Shown: positions 43,507 to 53,049, counted from the stretch's first letter. The stretch is DNA of 64,000 nucleotides from Euzebya tangerina (GCF_003074135.1 NZ_PPDK01000005.1:51493-115492), one strand, 5' to 3'. Numbers and translations: made by a program. The notes: a model not told the origin generated them from the letters alone.

Positions 43507-44034
43507 CTACTCGGCGTCGGCCTTCTTGGCCTCGAGCGCGTCCAACAGGCCGCCGGTCTCGCTGAGCAGGTCGTCAGCCATGCTGGGCATGTAGGCCAAC
43601 ATCGACTCGAACATGCCGGCGAAGCTGGACAGCAGCTCCTCCTGGCTCTCGAGGTCGGCCAGCTTGATGGCGTCCTCGGCGCCCATGAACTCGCCCTCGA
43701 GGATGGCGCCCTTGACCACCAGCGACGGGTGGTCCTTGGCAAACGCCTTGAGCGCCTTGGCCGCCCCGGCGATGTCCTCGCCGGTGTAGGCCAGGGCCGT
43801 CGGACCGGTCAAGGTCTCCCGCGGCACATCGAAGCCGAGCTCGGCGGCAGCCAGGCGGATGAGGGTGTTCTTGGCCACCGTGTAAGTGGCGCCGCTCTCG
43901 CGCAGTGCGGTGCGCAGGTCGGCCATGTCCTGGACGGACAGGCCGCGATACTCGGTGAGCATGGTGGCGGCGGCGCCGTCGAGGTCGGTGCGGACCTTCT
44001 CGACGACCGCGGTCTTCTCGGATCGTGCGCCCAT
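43507..44034 (-). CDS. rplJ: 50S ribosomal protein L10
   Basis: A 175-residue stalk base protein that anchors L7/L12 dimers. N-terminal rRNA-binding domain ([21 protein letters not shown]...[12 protein letters not shown]) and C-terminal helix for L12 binding are present. It is the first gene of rplJL here, separated from rplA by about 10 kb of unrelated genes, and has its own promoter and leader. Confidence 0.97.
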   Translation of the reverse strand: MGARSEKTAVVEKVRTDLDGAAATMLTEYRGLSVQDMADLRTALRESGATYTVAKNTLIRLAAAELGFDVPRETLTGPTALAYTGEDIAGAAKALKAFAKDHPSLVVKGAILEGEFMGAEDAIKLADLESQEELLSSFAGMFESMLAYMPSMADDLLSETGGLLDALEAKKADAE

Positions 44035-44230
44035 GGGCAGGGACTCCTGTCTGGTCTGTGCTGGCCAGCGGAGCTGGCGGAATCAGTTCGGGGAACAAGT
44101 AACGCCCTGGCCATCGGGAGGCGCAGGGCGTGGACACACGTGCTCGGGTGGAGCGGGCGGCACGACCTACGTGGGGATTACGTGGCGCTCCCAGTGCGGG
44201 GCGGACGACCGACGGTCTCTGGCGTGGACC
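44035..44230 (-). promoter_or_regulatory. Untranslated leader of rplJL, possible L10 autoregulatory leader
   Basis: About 195 bases lie between the predicted start point and rplJ. The minus-strand transcript contains AGACCGTCGG near its 5' end and several GC-rich pairings, reminiscent of the L10(L12)4-binding leader that represses rplJL translation. I cannot confirm the fold by eye. Confidence 0.4.
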
Positions 44231-44234
44231 CGCC

Positions 44235-44262
44235 AGCATAGGCGCGGTGCCGGGGGCTGCAA
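44235..44262 (-). promoter_or_regulatory. Promoter of rplJL
   Basis: Minus-strand TTGCAG (44257-44262) and TATGCT (44235-44240) are separated by 16 bases, a good match to the primary sigma-factor consensus. Confidence 0.6.
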
Positions 44263-44362
44263 ACCAGACCTTGTGATGGCCGTCCTTCGGAGGACATCGT
44301 GGCCATCACGCGTCTGGGATGGGCCTGGCGTCATCGTCGTGGCCGGCCGGAGCGGACTTTGG

Positions 44363-44430
44363 GTACACAAGCGTTCTGAGTACACGAGCACTCTCGGTAC
44401 ACGAGCACTCTCGGTACACGAGCAAGGCCG
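44363..44430. repeat. Tandem 17-base repeat, four units
   Basis: GTACACGAGCACTCTCG occurs exactly at 44380-44396 and 44397-44413. It is flanked by a degenerate unit (44363-44379) and a partial unit (44414-44430). Each unit contains CGAG-CACT-CTCG, able to form a 4-bp hairpin. It lies in the intergenic stretch 44263-44734, which has no credible gene. Confidence 0.85.
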
Positions 44431-44526
44431 TGCGCGCCTCGCGGGTGTACTGAGAGTCGCGTCGTGCCTGGTCGCAGCCCACCATCGGTACACCGCCGGA
44501 CCAACGACGGCGCGACGTGAACCGAA

Positions 44527-44602
44527 AGTCTCATCCCTCCCCCGGCCCCGCGAACTCTCAGTAGAGTCTCATCCCTGGCCCGGCCCCGCGAACTCTCAGT
44601 AC
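44527..44602. repeat. Tandem 38-base repeat, two units
   Basis: Units at 44527-44564 and 44565-44602 begin AGTCTCATCCCT and end CGCGAACTCTCAGTA(G/C), differing at about three positions. The CTCTCAGTAC end is the complement of GTACTGAGAG at 44448-44457 and resembles the 17-base repeat. Further degenerate copies of CGGACC...GTGAACC-AAAGTC occur at 44497-44531 and 44609-44641. Confidence 0.85.
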
Positions 44603-44734
44603 AGCGTCGGACCGACAGCCCCGCCGCGTGAACCCAAAGTCGCGTTGGCGGCCAGAGCTGGCCGGGCTAACGACTGGCTAACGACGCGCTGAACGGGGCT
44701 GTCCCGTCGGGTCGACCGACCGTACAGTCCGGCC

Positions 44735-46867
44735 ATGCGCAGTCGTTTGCTCCTGGTCGTGCTCGCTCTTGCCGTCGTGGCGCCGGTCGTGCCGGCCAGC
44801 GCCGCCTACCCGGGTCCGAATGGTGGGGTCGTGTTCAGCCTCGCCTCCGGCGACCTCGGGTACATCGCCCAGCCCGGAGCCCAACCGGTTCCGCTGCCAC
44901 GGGTGACCAGTCAGAACGCCAACGACGCACCCCACTTCTCGCCGGACGGCAACGAGGTGGCCTTCGTCTTCAACGGGCCGTTCAACTCCCAGATCTGGAG
45001 CTACAGCTTCGCCGAGCAGCGGCTCATCCAGTACACGACCGACCAGATGTCGATCGGCCAGGCCCGGAGCCCCTCATGGCTGCCGGACGGGTCGGCTGTC
45101 GTCTTCGTGGCGGTGGATCAGCTGACGCTGAACGCCAACCTGTACACGGTCCCTCGTGGAGGGGGTCTCGCGACCCAACTGAGTTCGACCATCGCCCCGA
45201 GCGAGCCGCACGTCTCCCCCGCCGGCGACCAGGTCCTGTTCTGGGACGAGGTCGAGGACCGGGTCATGTACTACGACCTTCGGACCGGGCAGGTCCGAGA
45301 GGTCTTCCGCTCCGACGTGAACGGGATCTGGCTGGGTCAGAACCCGCTGCCGCAGGACTCGCAGGGGCGGACGATCATCAACTTCATCGAGCCCGACTGG
45401 GCCCCGGACGGGCAGTCCTTCGTCGTCAACTGCCTGGGTGTGGCGCTGTGTCGCGTCAGCGCCGACGGACAGCAGGCGGAGGTGCTGACACCGGTACGGC
45501 AGGACGCCTCCTACGTCAGCGGCGCGTTCACCCCCTCGGGCGAGGAGATCCTGTACAGCCACGTCGACCTTCCGCTGAGCCAGCAGACACAGGACTTCGT
45601 GCCTCGCATCTGGGCCATGCCGGCCACGGGTTTGGGACCGGGCGGCCAGGGTGGCTCGCAAGTCACGTTCCCCTTCCAGGGCGACGCGAACGCCAACAAC
45701 CAGCCGACTGTCGGTGTTGCCGCGGGCACGACTCCGCCGCCGGTCGGGTCCCTCACCACACCCCTCCCACCCGGCGCCGACCCCGGACCAGGCGACCCCG
45801 GACCAGGCGACCCCGGACCAGGCGACCCCGGACCAGGTGACCCCGGGCCAGGCGGTGCGGGTGAGGGCGCTGGGGCCAGCCTCTTCGCCACCGACCCGTC
45901 GGCAACACCATCGGTGTCGGCATCCTCCCCGAACGATGCCGCGATCCAGCTGTCGCAGGCCCGCTTCCCTGACGGCGGCCCCTCGGCCCGCTGGGCCGTG
46001 CTCTCACGCGACGACGACTTCCCCGACTCCCTGGCGGGCACGGCCCTGACGTCGCAAGCCCCGATGCTGCTGACGGAGCGCACCAGCCTCGACCCCCCGG
46101 TGGAAGCGGAGCTGACTCGACTGCTGGGCAACTCGGGGACGGTGTACCTGCTCGGCGGCGTCGCCGCCCTGTCAGAGGAGGTGGAGGAGGCCATCAGCGA
46201 CCTCGGGCTGACACCGGTCCGCCTCGCCGGCCCGGGCCGCGTCCAAACCGCCCTGGCGGTAGCGTCGGAGGTGAAGCGGGTCTACCCCGACGCGCCCGAC
46301 GTGGCACTGCTCGCCCGCGCGGGCGGGCCGCCCGAGAACCCCACGGCTGGTTGGGCCGACTCGGTGTCCGCGGGCAGCCTGGCCGCAGACCGACGAGTGC
46401 CCATCGTCCTGACCGACTCGGCGTCGCTGCTCCCTGAGGTGAGCTCGTGGCTGACCGACAACGGTGTCCAGAACACCGTCCTGCTGGGCGGCAGCGCCGC
46501 GCTGGCCGCCGGCATCGAGGGCCAGGTCCCCGGTGGCACCCGTGTCTCCGGCGGGGAGCGCACCGAGACGGCCGCCAACCTCGCCTCCAGCCTGTGGCTC
46601 AGCCCCGCGGAGGGGCCACGCAGCTACGTGGTCATCAATGGCGGCATCACCAACGGCTGGGCCTTCGGATTGGTGGCCGCCGGTGTGGGTGCTGACGCGG
46701 ATGCCCCCACCGTCGTTGTGGTGGGCGACAGCGCGTCGCCGGCGACCCGTGATCTCGTCACCGAGTGCGGAGCGAAGGCCGTCCGGACGCTCACGATCGG
46801 CGACAGCTCCATCGTGGCCCAGTCCGTGGTGGAGCAGATCGAGGCGCTGGACGGCGCAGCCTGCTGA
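44735..46867 (+). CDS. Secreted beta-propeller protein with Pro/Gly linker and CWB2 repeats
   Basis: A 710-residue exported protein. Signal peptide ~1-23 (LLLVVLALAVVAPVVPASA). Residues ~30-330 contain TolB/WD40-like (PD40) propeller motifs such as DAPHFSPDGNEVAFV, SPSWLPDGSAVVFVA and EPDWAPDGQSFVV. A linker with five DPGPG units is encoded by five 15-base DNA repeats at 45779-45853. Residues ~395-710 are CWB2 repeats. It was probably transcribed as a leaderless message (TACAGT 6 bases before the ATG, no ribosome-binding site). The propeller could bind a surface partner; the ligand is unknown. Confidence 0.8.
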   Translation: MRSRLLLVVLALAVVAPVVPASAAYPGPNGGVVFSLASGDLGYIAQPGAQPVPLPRVTSQNANDAPHFSPDGNEVAFVFNGPFNSQIWSYSFAEQRLIQYTTDQMSIGQARSPSWLPDGSAVVFVAVDQLTLNANLYTVPRGGGLATQLSSTIAPSEPHVSPAGDQVLFWDEVEDRVMYYDLRTGQVREVFRSDVNGIWLGQNPLPQDSQGRTIINFIEPDWAPDGQSFVVNCLGVALCRVSADGQQAEVLTPVRQDASYVSGAFTPSGEEILYSHVDLPLSQQTQDFVPRIWAMPATGLGPGGQGGSQVTFPFQGDANANNQPTVGVAAGTTPPPVGSLTTPLPPGADPGPGDPGPGDPGPGDPGPGDPGPGGAGEGAGASLFATDPSATPSVSASSPNDAAIQLSQARFPDGGPSARWAVLSRDDDFPDSLAGTALTSQAPMLLTERTSLDPPVEAELTRLLGNSGTVYLLGGVAALSEEVEEAISDLGLTPVRLAGPGRVQTALAVASEVKRVYPDAPDVALLARAGGPPENPTAGWADSVSAGSLAADRRVPIVLTDSASLLPEVSSWLTDNGVQNTVLLGGSAALAAGIEGQVPGGTRVSGGERTETAANLASSLWLSPAEGPRSYVVINGGITNGWAFGLVAAGVGADADAPTVVVVGDSASPATRDLVTECGAKAVRTLTIGDSSIVAQSVVEQIEALDGAAC
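45779..45853 (+). repeat. Five 15-base coding repeats (DPGPG linker)
   Basis: GACCCCGGACCAGGC is repeated five times with single-base changes in the last two copies (GGT and CGGGCC). The repeat encodes a rigid linker between propeller and CWB2 modules and is prone to copy-number slippage. Confidence 0.9.
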
Positions 46868-46905
46868 CCGTCCCCCGTCCCCCAAGCGGTGCTCGTCGCA
46901 CTCGG

Positions 46906-46950
46906 GGTGGGTGGACGTAACCCACCTGTGGACCAGGAAGTCCACCCACC
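46906..46950. terminator. Hairpin between convergent CWB2 genes
   Basis: GGTGGGTGGAC (46906-46916) pairs perfectly with GTCCACCCACC (46940-46950), with a 23-base loop. It sits between two genes that end toward each other and could stop transcription from both sides; no U-tract. Confidence 0.5.
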
Positions 46951-47033
46951 AGGTCCGTCGAGCAGCGACTCGGCAGAACGGGAACGGCCAGGTGGCTCAG
47001 GGCGGGACTCTGCTTGCCCCCGCGACCTGACAC

Positions 47034-48734
47034 TCAGGGCAGCGTCGCCAGGATCTCCCGGAAGACCAACTCCAAGGTCTCACTGGCGTACGCATGCGAC
47101 GGGCTGTTGGTCGTGGTCACCGCAAGGGCGACCACCGCCCCGTCGCGGTGCTCGAGCCGGACCGACTGGTGATTGACCGATCCGGTCGCGCTGCCCCAGC
47201 CGCCCTTGAAGCGGACGGTCCACCCCGGCAGCTCCAACTGCCCGATGCCCCACCGCTGCTCGGGCACGATCCGGGTCAGCAGATCCAGCGCGTACGCGCG
47301 GTGACGATCCGGCAGGAGTCGCGGCAGCTCCGCCATCAACCGCACCTGGTCCCGTGCCGACGTGCGCGTGTTGCCCCACGGCGTCGGGACGTGCTGGAAG
47401 TCCTGCATCCCCACCTCGGTGGCGATCTCGACCAGCGGTGCCGTGCCGAGTTCACGGTTGATGGTCGAGGCGGTCGTGTTGTCCGATGCGGTGATCATGG
47501 GCTCGAGGAGGGCCCGGTCGGCCTCGGTGAGCTCGCGACCCGCAACGTCCGGCTGCCGCAGATACGCAGCCATGAACATGACCTTGAGGGTGCTGACGGC
47601 GGCGACGACCCGATCCTCGGCGAATCCGATCGTGCGCCCGTCAGTTCCCATCACCTGGATGCTGACCTCGCCGGCTCGAGCATCCGCCACAGCAATCGCG
47701 GCGGACAGGTCCGGCGGCGGGAACCGCACGGTCGTATCCAGCACCAGGAGCCGCGCATCCGCCTGGGCCACGGCAGGTCCGACGGCGAGGGCGTCCCGCC
47801 AGTCGTTGCCGTCGACGGCGTAGGACACCTCGGGGACCGCTCCGCGCCGACGACTGGTGTACCCGTCGATGACTGCGGCCGTGTCGTACCGCGTCGGCCC
47901 GGCAAGGCGGAGCGGCGTGGCTCGCACCGCCGCATCGATGGCCTCGAGGGTGACGTCCTCGATCGCCGCCTCGCCACCCATCACGAGCAGCCGTGATGGA
48001 TCCAGTCGTTGCAGCGCAGCCACCGTCTCGGGCGGCAAACGCCCACCGTCGGTGAGCAGGACGGCGGCGCCGTCGACATCCACGGCTGGGAGGGCGGCCA
48101 GGGCATCGGCGAAGCCCTCACCGCTGGCGACGACGACCGTCTCGGTCGTGCCGGGGAAGACCTCCCGGGCTATGGCGGCAGCCGTGTCATACCGATTCGT
48201 CCCGGCAACGCGGGTGATCGGCGCGGTGACGGCCCCCGCTGCCGCCTCGGCCACCTGATCGGAGACTGCCGCCGGCCCGCCCAGGATCACCACGGCGCTC
48301 GGGTCCAGCCGCTGGAGCTCAGCACGGATCGGCTCCGCCAGTTCCGCAGGATCGGTGAGCAGCAACGCCGCCCCGTCCCGGACCAACAGTGGACCGGCCG
48401 CCAGTGCGTCGGCGAAGGTCGCGTTGCTGGCCAGGTACACGGTGTCTGCGCCCTCCGGGTGGGCGTGCTGGGACAACTCGACGACCCTGGCCTCCTGGTC
48501 GAAGGCGGTGGCCAACCGATCCGACGACGTCCCGACTCGCTCCTCCACCCTGGCCACGACCTGCCGGTGCATGATGATCGGATCCCCGACGACACGGGCG
48601 ACCGCACCCTCCGGTCCCACCTCTGCGATGGCAGGCGACCCCGGCAGAATCGGCAGGAGCAAGACGACGAGCAGCAGCAGAGCCAAGGGGCGGCGCACCC
48701 GCACCGTTCTATCAAGGGGCCCCAGGCCGCGCAC
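47034..48734 (-). CDS. Secreted class A beta-lactamase-like serine hydrolase with CWB2 repeats
   Basis: A 566-residue exported protein. After a hydrophobic signal (~13-36), CWB2-like repeats fill ~70-345 (e.g. RVAGTNRYDTAAAIA). The C-terminal ~215 residues are a beta-lactamase/transpeptidase-like domain with all three active-site motifs: S381-T-L-K384, S417-D-N419 and K510-G-G512. This is the class A layout (SxxK, SDN, KTG), with KGG for KTG. It could hydrolyse beta-lactams or trim peptidoglycan; activity is not predictable. The GTG at 48734 is used; a GTG ten codons downstream, closer to the signal helix, is also possible. Confidence 0.82.
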   Translation of the reverse strand: MRGLGPLDRTVRVRRPLALLLLVVLLLPILPGSPAIAEVGPEGAVARVVGDPIIMHRQVVARVEERVGTSSDRLATAFDQEARVVELSQHAHPEGADTVYLASNATFADALAAGPLLVRDGAALLLTDPAELAEPIRAELQRLDPSAVVILGGPAAVSDQVAEAAAGAVTAPITRVAGTNRYDTAAAIAREVFPGTTETVVVASGEGFADALAALPAVDVDGAAVLLTDGGRLPPETVAALQRLDPSRLLVMGGEAAIEDVTLEAIDAAVRATPLRLAGPTRYDTAAVIDGYTSRRRGAVPEVSYAVDGNDWRDALAVGPAVAQADARLLVLDTTVRFPPPDLSAAIAVADARAGEVSIQVMGTDGRTIGFAEDRVVAAVSTLKVMFMAAYLRQPDVAGRELTEADRALLEPMITASDNTTASTINRELGTAPLVEIATEVGMQDFQHVPTPWGNTRTSARDQVRLMAELPRLLPDRHRAYALDLLTRIVPEQRWGIGQLELPGWTVRFKGGWGSATGSVNHQSVRLEHRDGAVVALAVTTTNSPSHAYASETLELVFREILATLP

Positions 48735-48826
48735 ACCGGAGGCAACCCCTGGGGCCGGCTCGGTCGAGGGGGTGGTTACGTGCCACCGGGCTCACGGCTC
48801 CTCATCGCGGCTGGGCTGTCGCTCGC

Positions 48827-49390
48827 TCACGTGACCTCGTCCAGCCGCTCCTGCCGGACCAGGGCGATGAGGGCTCGGGCGAGGACGCGGTGTTCCCCGG
48901 TCGCCTCGTCCTCCGTGGCGAGCCAGCGGAACAGCCCGTCGACATGGACGCGAGTCCGACCGTCGAGGACCAGCGCTGCCGGTGCCTCCTCGGGCCAGGG
49001 AATGCCGCCGGCGTGGAGGACGGCACGCGGGGGCAGCTCCGCGAGCAGCGCGAGGACTTGGCCGACCCGGTACTCGGGGACGGACTCGAAGCTCGCATCG
49101 GCGCCCAGGCGGGCCTCGATGAACTGCCAGACCTCCTCATACGGCGCCCAGGCGGCCTGTGAACCGAGCTCTTCGATGTCGGCACCGGTCTCGATCCGTA
49201 TCCCGTCAACCACCGATCGGTGGACCGCCTCGACCCACTCCGCCTCGGCGTCATCGGGGGTCACGACCGCGGCGGCGAGGATTCCCACGCGAAAGGCGAA
49301 GTCCGCACGCACCCGATCGATCACGGCCTCGCGGACGAGCTCACCCCAGCCATCGACGAGGATCTCGTGCCAGCCGCTGCTGTCGTCCAC
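48827..49390 (-). CDS. Hypothetical protein, 187 residues
   Basis: A soluble acidic protein with no domain I recognise. Helix-rich stretches EWVEAVHRSVVDGIRIETG and EEVWQFIEARLG are followed by a mixed region and a C-terminal LALLAELPPRAVLHAGG segment. The GTG start lies 9 bases after the stop of the flavoprotein gene, so the two are probably co-transcribed. Codon use is like its neighbours, so it is likely a real gene; function unknown. Confidence 0.6.
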   Translation of the reverse strand: MDDSSGWHEILVDGWGELVREAVIDRVRADFAFRVGILAAAVVTPDDAEAEWVEAVHRSVVDGIRIETGADIEELGSQAAWAPYEEVWQFIEARLGADASFESVPEYRVGQVLALLAELPPRAVLHAGGIPWPEEAPAALVLDGRTRVHVDGLFRWLATEDEATGEHRVLARALIALVRQERLDEVT

Positions 49391-49399
49391 CCGGTCGGG

Positions 49400-50857
49400 T
49401 TAGGCCTCGTGATCGCGCATGGCCCGGCGACAGGCTTCGCCGATCACAGCGGAGTAGGAGGGGTAGGCGTACTCCACCCGCGCAAGCGTCGCCGGAGCGA
49501 CGTCTGCGGCCATCGAGGTCGCCACGGCCGTGACCACCTCCACGGCGTTCTCCCCGGCCGCGTGTGCCCCCAGGATGAGCTCGCGACGGGGATCCAGCAC
49601 GACCTTCAGGAACCCATTGGTTCGTCCATCGATGATGGGCCGTTCCATCTCCGCGTAGCTGACCTGCCCGACGACGCAGCTGCCGTGCGCGATTCGGGCC
49701 TCGTCTTCGGTGAGACCGACGCCGGCGATATCAGGATCGGTGAAGCCACCCCAGGGCAGGAGGCCGTGCGTCGCAGTGCGGCGAGGACCCAGCACGGCGT
49801 TGATCGCTGCCGCCTCACCCTCCGCCATCGCGGCCTGCACGAGCATCGCCCGTCCATTGACATCTCCCACCGCGTAGATGTGGGGCAGGTTCGTGCGGAG
49901 GTAGTCATCGACGACGATCGCGTCCCGCTGGACATCGATGCCGAGGTCACCCAGGCCCAGGCCGGAGACCGATGCGGGCCACCCGGCGCACATGATGACC
50001 ACGTCCGCCTCCAGGCTGCCGGATGCCGGCTGGGCCGGGCCCAGGCGGCTGTCGAGGTGAACACGGCGACCGCCGTCCTGGTCACCGCCGAGTGCTTCGA
50101 TGGCCGTCACCGACGTGGCGGTTCGGACATCGATGCCCGAGTCGCTGAACGCCCGGCTCAGCGTCGCGGAGATGTCGGGGTCGGCCGTCGGCATGATCCG
50201 GTCAGCCACCTCGACCAGGGCGACGTCACAGCCGAAGGCACGGAGCACGGTCGCCAGCTGGACGCCCGTGGACCCGGATCCGATGATGAGTGCCCGGTCG
50301 GGAAGTCGCTCGAGTTCCAGCACGTGCTCGCCCAGAACGGCCAGCTCGGCACCGGGGATGGGCAGCCTTCGTGAGTGGCCCCCGACGGCGATGATCGCCG
50401 AGCCGAAGTCCAACTCGACATCGCGCTCCGCGGGCCCGACGGTGACGGCTGGAGTGATGTGCAGCGTGTGTTGATCGCTGAAGCGACCGCGGCCGTGGAG
50501 GAACGCGACCCCCGCGTCGGCGAACTGCTTGGGGATGGCCTTGGCCTCGTGGACGTCTTCGATCACTCGAGCGACGCGGGTGCGAAGCTGGTCCCAGTCG
50601 ACGGAGACCGCACCGACGTCCACCCCGAACTGGGCCGCAGAGCGCGCGTCCCGGGCCAGCCGCGCCGTTCGGGCGAGAACCCGGACCGGCGTGCAGCCGG
50701 TGTTGGTGCAGACGCCGCCGACCCGATCGGCTTCCACGATGGTGACGTCGGCGCCAAGGGCCGCGCCGCGAAGCGCAGCCGCCGTCCCCGCCGGTCCGGC
50801 ACCGATCACGACCAGGTCGGCGTCCAATCGAGCAACTCCGTCATCCAGATCAGCCAT
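49400..50857 (-). CDS. Pyridine nucleotide-disulfide oxidoreductase (class I flavoprotein)
   Basis: A 485-residue flavoprotein. The FAD motif GAGPAGTAAALRGA is at the N-terminus. The redox motif GGVCTNTGCTPVR holds the CxxxxC disulfide (family form GGTCLNVGCIPSK). A second dinucleotide motif GSGSTGVQLATVL and an ATG-like AVGDVNGRAMLVQAA follow. The C-terminal dimerisation domain lacks the HxxxxE dyad typical of dihydrolipoamide dehydrogenase (it reads HAAGENAVEVVTA). Mercuric reductase C-terminal cysteines are also absent. It resembles soluble transhydrogenase/NADPH-type reductases; the exact substrate is unassigned. The ATG at 50857 is chosen over upstream frames. Confidence 0.8.
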   Translation of the reverse strand: MADLDDGVARLDADLVVIGAGPAGTAAALRGAALGADVTIVEADRVGGVCTNTGCTPVRVLARTARLARDARSAAQFGVDVGAVSVDWDQLRTRVARVIEDVHEAKAIPKQFADAGVAFLHGRGRFSDQHTLHITPAVTVGPAERDVELDFGSAIIAVGGHSRRLPIPGAELAVLGEHVLELERLPDRALIIGSGSTGVQLATVLRAFGCDVALVEVADRIMPTADPDISATLSRAFSDSGIDVRTATSVTAIEALGGDQDGGRRVHLDSRLGPAQPASGSLEADVVIMCAGWPASVSGLGLGDLGIDVQRDAIVVDDYLRTNLPHIYAVGDVNGRAMLVQAAMAEGEAAAINAVLGPRRTATHGLLPWGGFTDPDIAGVGLTEDEARIAHGSCVVGQVSYAEMERPIIDGRTNGFLKVVLDPRRELILGAHAAGENAVEVVTAVATSMAADVAPATLARVEYAYPSYSAVIGEACRRAMRDHEA

Positions 50858-50900
50858 GGCCGCAACCTTCCCACCGGCAGGGAATGTGACGCCTGGGTGA

Positions 50901-52118
50901 TCAGTAGTGCACGCAGCTGTGGGCGACGGCGCCCAGCTTGGCCAGTCGGGCGTCCGCAACCGGCGTGGTGGCCGCTGACAGGCGGTTCGTCACGAAGCCG
51001 AGAGAGAGCCCGGTGTCGGGATCAGCCCAACCGCCCGACCCGCCGAGGCCGTAGTGGCCGAAGGCCCGCCGCGGCTGGTCGGACCCGGCCACGAACCCCT
51101 GGTGGTAGCCGAGCCGCCAGCGCATCCGCAGGCCGAGTACGACATCGCGGCTGCGCGTCTGGACCCTCCCGGCCTCGCCCAGCACCTCGGGCTGCAGGAA
51201 CTGCTGCCCCTCGATCCAGCCGCCGGCCGCCAGCGGTGCATACATCCGGGCCAGGGATCGGGCGGTGAACACCCCATTGGCCGCGGGGATCACGGCCTCC
51301 CACATGGCGGGCGTGTTGGCGAACTGGTCGAGGCCGTGGGGCAGCAGGGCATTGACGGCTGGGCGGAACCGCCGGAGCGTCTTGGCGTAGTGGCCGATCG
51401 TGTCCATGCTGATGCCGAGGGGTGCCAGCCGTTGGTAGAAGGGGGCGATCCGGTGCTGCTGGTCAGCCGGGGTGGAGATGAAGCACCCGTCAAGGCCGAG
51501 TGGTGTCGTCACCTCCTCGGCCAGCACTGCGGGGAAGTCACGCCCCGTCGCCGCCTCGATGACGGCAGCCAGCAGGTACCCGAAGGTCATCGCGTGATAG
51601 GCCGGTCGTCCTCGCAGTGAGGAGGGGCGCCTCGCCGCCAGCTGCTTGGCCATGACGCGGTGGTCGAGCAGGTCGCCGGGGGTGTCGGCCACCCCTCGGA
51701 TGCGGTGCATGCCGGCCTGATGGCTCAGGAGTTCGCGCAGCGTGATGTCGTCCTTGCCACGCTGACCGAACGCGGGCCAGTAGTGGGCGATCGGCTGCTC
51801 GACATCGAGGACACCGCGCTGGATCAACCGGTGGACGAGGGTGGCCGTCACCCCCTTGGAGGTGGAGTACGACATCGCCATGGTGTCCGCCCGCCAGGGC
51901 GTTCGTGCCTCGACGTCCTGATACCCCGCCCAGACGTCGACGACCGGCTCGCCGTGCCGATACACCGCCAGGGCTCCTCCCCCGTCCTTGCGGCGGCTGA
52001 ACAGGTCGCGGAAGGCGTCGACCAACGGACGGAAGGCTGCGGCGGTGAACGGCTCGGTGACGGGGCTGGTGGTCGGCGCGCTGCTCGGGGTGGTCGGCGC
52101 GCTGCTCGGGGTGGTCAC
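50901..52118 (-). CDS. Serine hydrolase of the beta-lactamase/esterase EstB family (class C-like fold)
   Basis: A protein of about 405 residues. The nucleophile motif is S85-T-S-K88 in MAMSYSTSKGV; a Tyr in the mid region and GHYGLGGSGGW near the C-terminus complete the class C-like site. Family members act as esterases, beta-peptidases or penicillin-binding proteins. The N-terminus has two 21-base DNA repeats coding TPSSAPT units (near 52069-52117) and is uncertain: GTG at 52118 is used, and a frame opens up to 52193. There is no clear signal peptide. Confidence 0.75.
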   Translation of the reverse strand: MTTPSSAPTTPSSAPTTSPVTEPFTAAAFRPLVDAFRDLFSRRKDGGGALAVYRHGEPVVDVWAGYQDVEARTPWRADTMAMSYSTSKGVTATLVHRLIQRGVLDVEQPIAHYWPAFGQRGKDDITLRELLSHQAGMHRIRGVADTPGDLLDHRVMAKQLAARRPSSLRGRPAYHAMTFGYLLAAVIEAATGRDFPAVLAEEVTTPLGLDGCFISTPADQQHRIAPFYQRLAPLGISMDTIGHYAKTLRRFRPAVNALLPHGLDQFANTPAMWEAVIPAANGVFTARSLARMYAPLAAGGWIEGQQFLQPEVLGEAGRVQTRSRDVVLGLRMRWRLGYHQGFVAGSDQPRRAFGHYGLGGSGGWADPDTGLSLGFVTNRLSAATTPVADARLAKLGAVAHSCVHY

Positions 52119-52200
52119 CAACTGACTGTAGTCACTCCCACTCCGGACTGCGTGCCATCCGGGTTCCACATACGCGACCTGGACACCCCGCAAGGCGTCG

Positions 52201-53049
52201 TCAGCGTGGCTGCAGGGTCACCGCCAAGGTCTTCAGTGGTGAGACGAACTTGCCCCAACGGGACCGCATCATCGCCTCGGCCCGCGGCTGGTCCGCCGGC
52301 AGCGGAAAGGCCGCCTCGCCGTCGTCACTCCGCACAAGAACCTCGAGGTGCAGGTCGAGGTCGACGGCCAGGCCCCGGAGCCGTCGCAGGCTCATGTTCT
52401 GCGTTCGGATGTCGGCGAGTTCCCGGAACTTGAAGCGCCGTTCGTCCGAGAGGCCGGGCAGACGTGCCGCTGCCGCGAAGACCCGGTCGGCAAACCCGAC
52501 CGGCAGCCACGGCGGCCCTGCGATGCCGAGGTGCTGCTCCACAGGCCACAGCCGATTCGGGGTGACCACCAGGATCAGGCCACTGGGCGCCAACACCCGG
52601 AGCAGCTCCGCCAGGTAGGCCCGTGGGTCGGGGACGTGTTCGATGACGTCCATCGACTCGATCAAGTCGAAGCGGCCGTCCTCGAACGGCAGCGGCGGGT
52701 CCGGTGGGACCTGCTGCACCGAAGCGTCCGCCAGATCGGCCGTTCGCAGCGTCGCCATGCGGACGTACAGCGGGTCGACCTCGACGCCGGTCACACTGGC
52801 TGCTCCAGCGTCGTGGTAGGCCAGCAGGGAACCGCCCATGCCGCAGCCGGAGGAGAGGAAGCGAGAGCCCTCGACCGGGTGGTGGCGATCGACCTGCGCA
52901 GCCCAGCGGTGGAAGCGATCGTTGTCCAGGAAGGTGTGCCGCATCGCGTCGTAGTTGAACTGTTCGCGGTGCGGCTCGAGGTACTCGGTGATCGCGTCGA
53001 CGAAGGGCGCCGGGTTCGCCGTCCTCGGCCGCCGGTCGGTGTCACTCAT
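52201..53049 (-). CDS. Class I SAM-dependent methyltransferase
   Basis: A 282-residue methyltransferase. Motif I LSSGCGMGGSLLAYHDAG, a following VTGVEVDP acidic loop and motif IV-like FDLIESMDVIEHVPDP place it near the UbiG/COQ5 type (Methyltransf_11). The last ~60 residues are outside the fold. Its start overlaps the previous methyltransferase stop by 4 bases (ATGA). Methyl acceptor unknown. Confidence 0.8.
   Translation of the reverse strand: MSDTDRRPRTANPAPFVDAITEYLEPHREQFNYDAMRHTFLDNDRFHRWAAQVDRHHPVEGSRFLSSGCGMGGSLLAYHDAGAASVTGVEVDPLYVRMATLRTADLADASVQQVPPDPPLPFEDGRFDLIESMDVIEHVPDPRAYLAELLRVLAPSGLILVVTPNRLWPVEQHLGIAGPPWLPVGFADRVFAAAARLPGLSDERRFKFRELADIRTQNMSLRRLRGLAVDLDLHLEVLVRSDDGEAAFPLPADQPRAEAMMRSRWGKFVSPLKTLAVTLQPR

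Noticed and set aside
44363..44602. CRISPR array
   Set aside because: Units are 17 or 38 bases in direct tandem without unique spacers of similar length, and no cas genes are near.
43886..44692. A + strand frame of 268 residues across the repeat region
   Set aside because: It runs through rplJ antisense, its promoter and the tandem repeats; no start site or domain.
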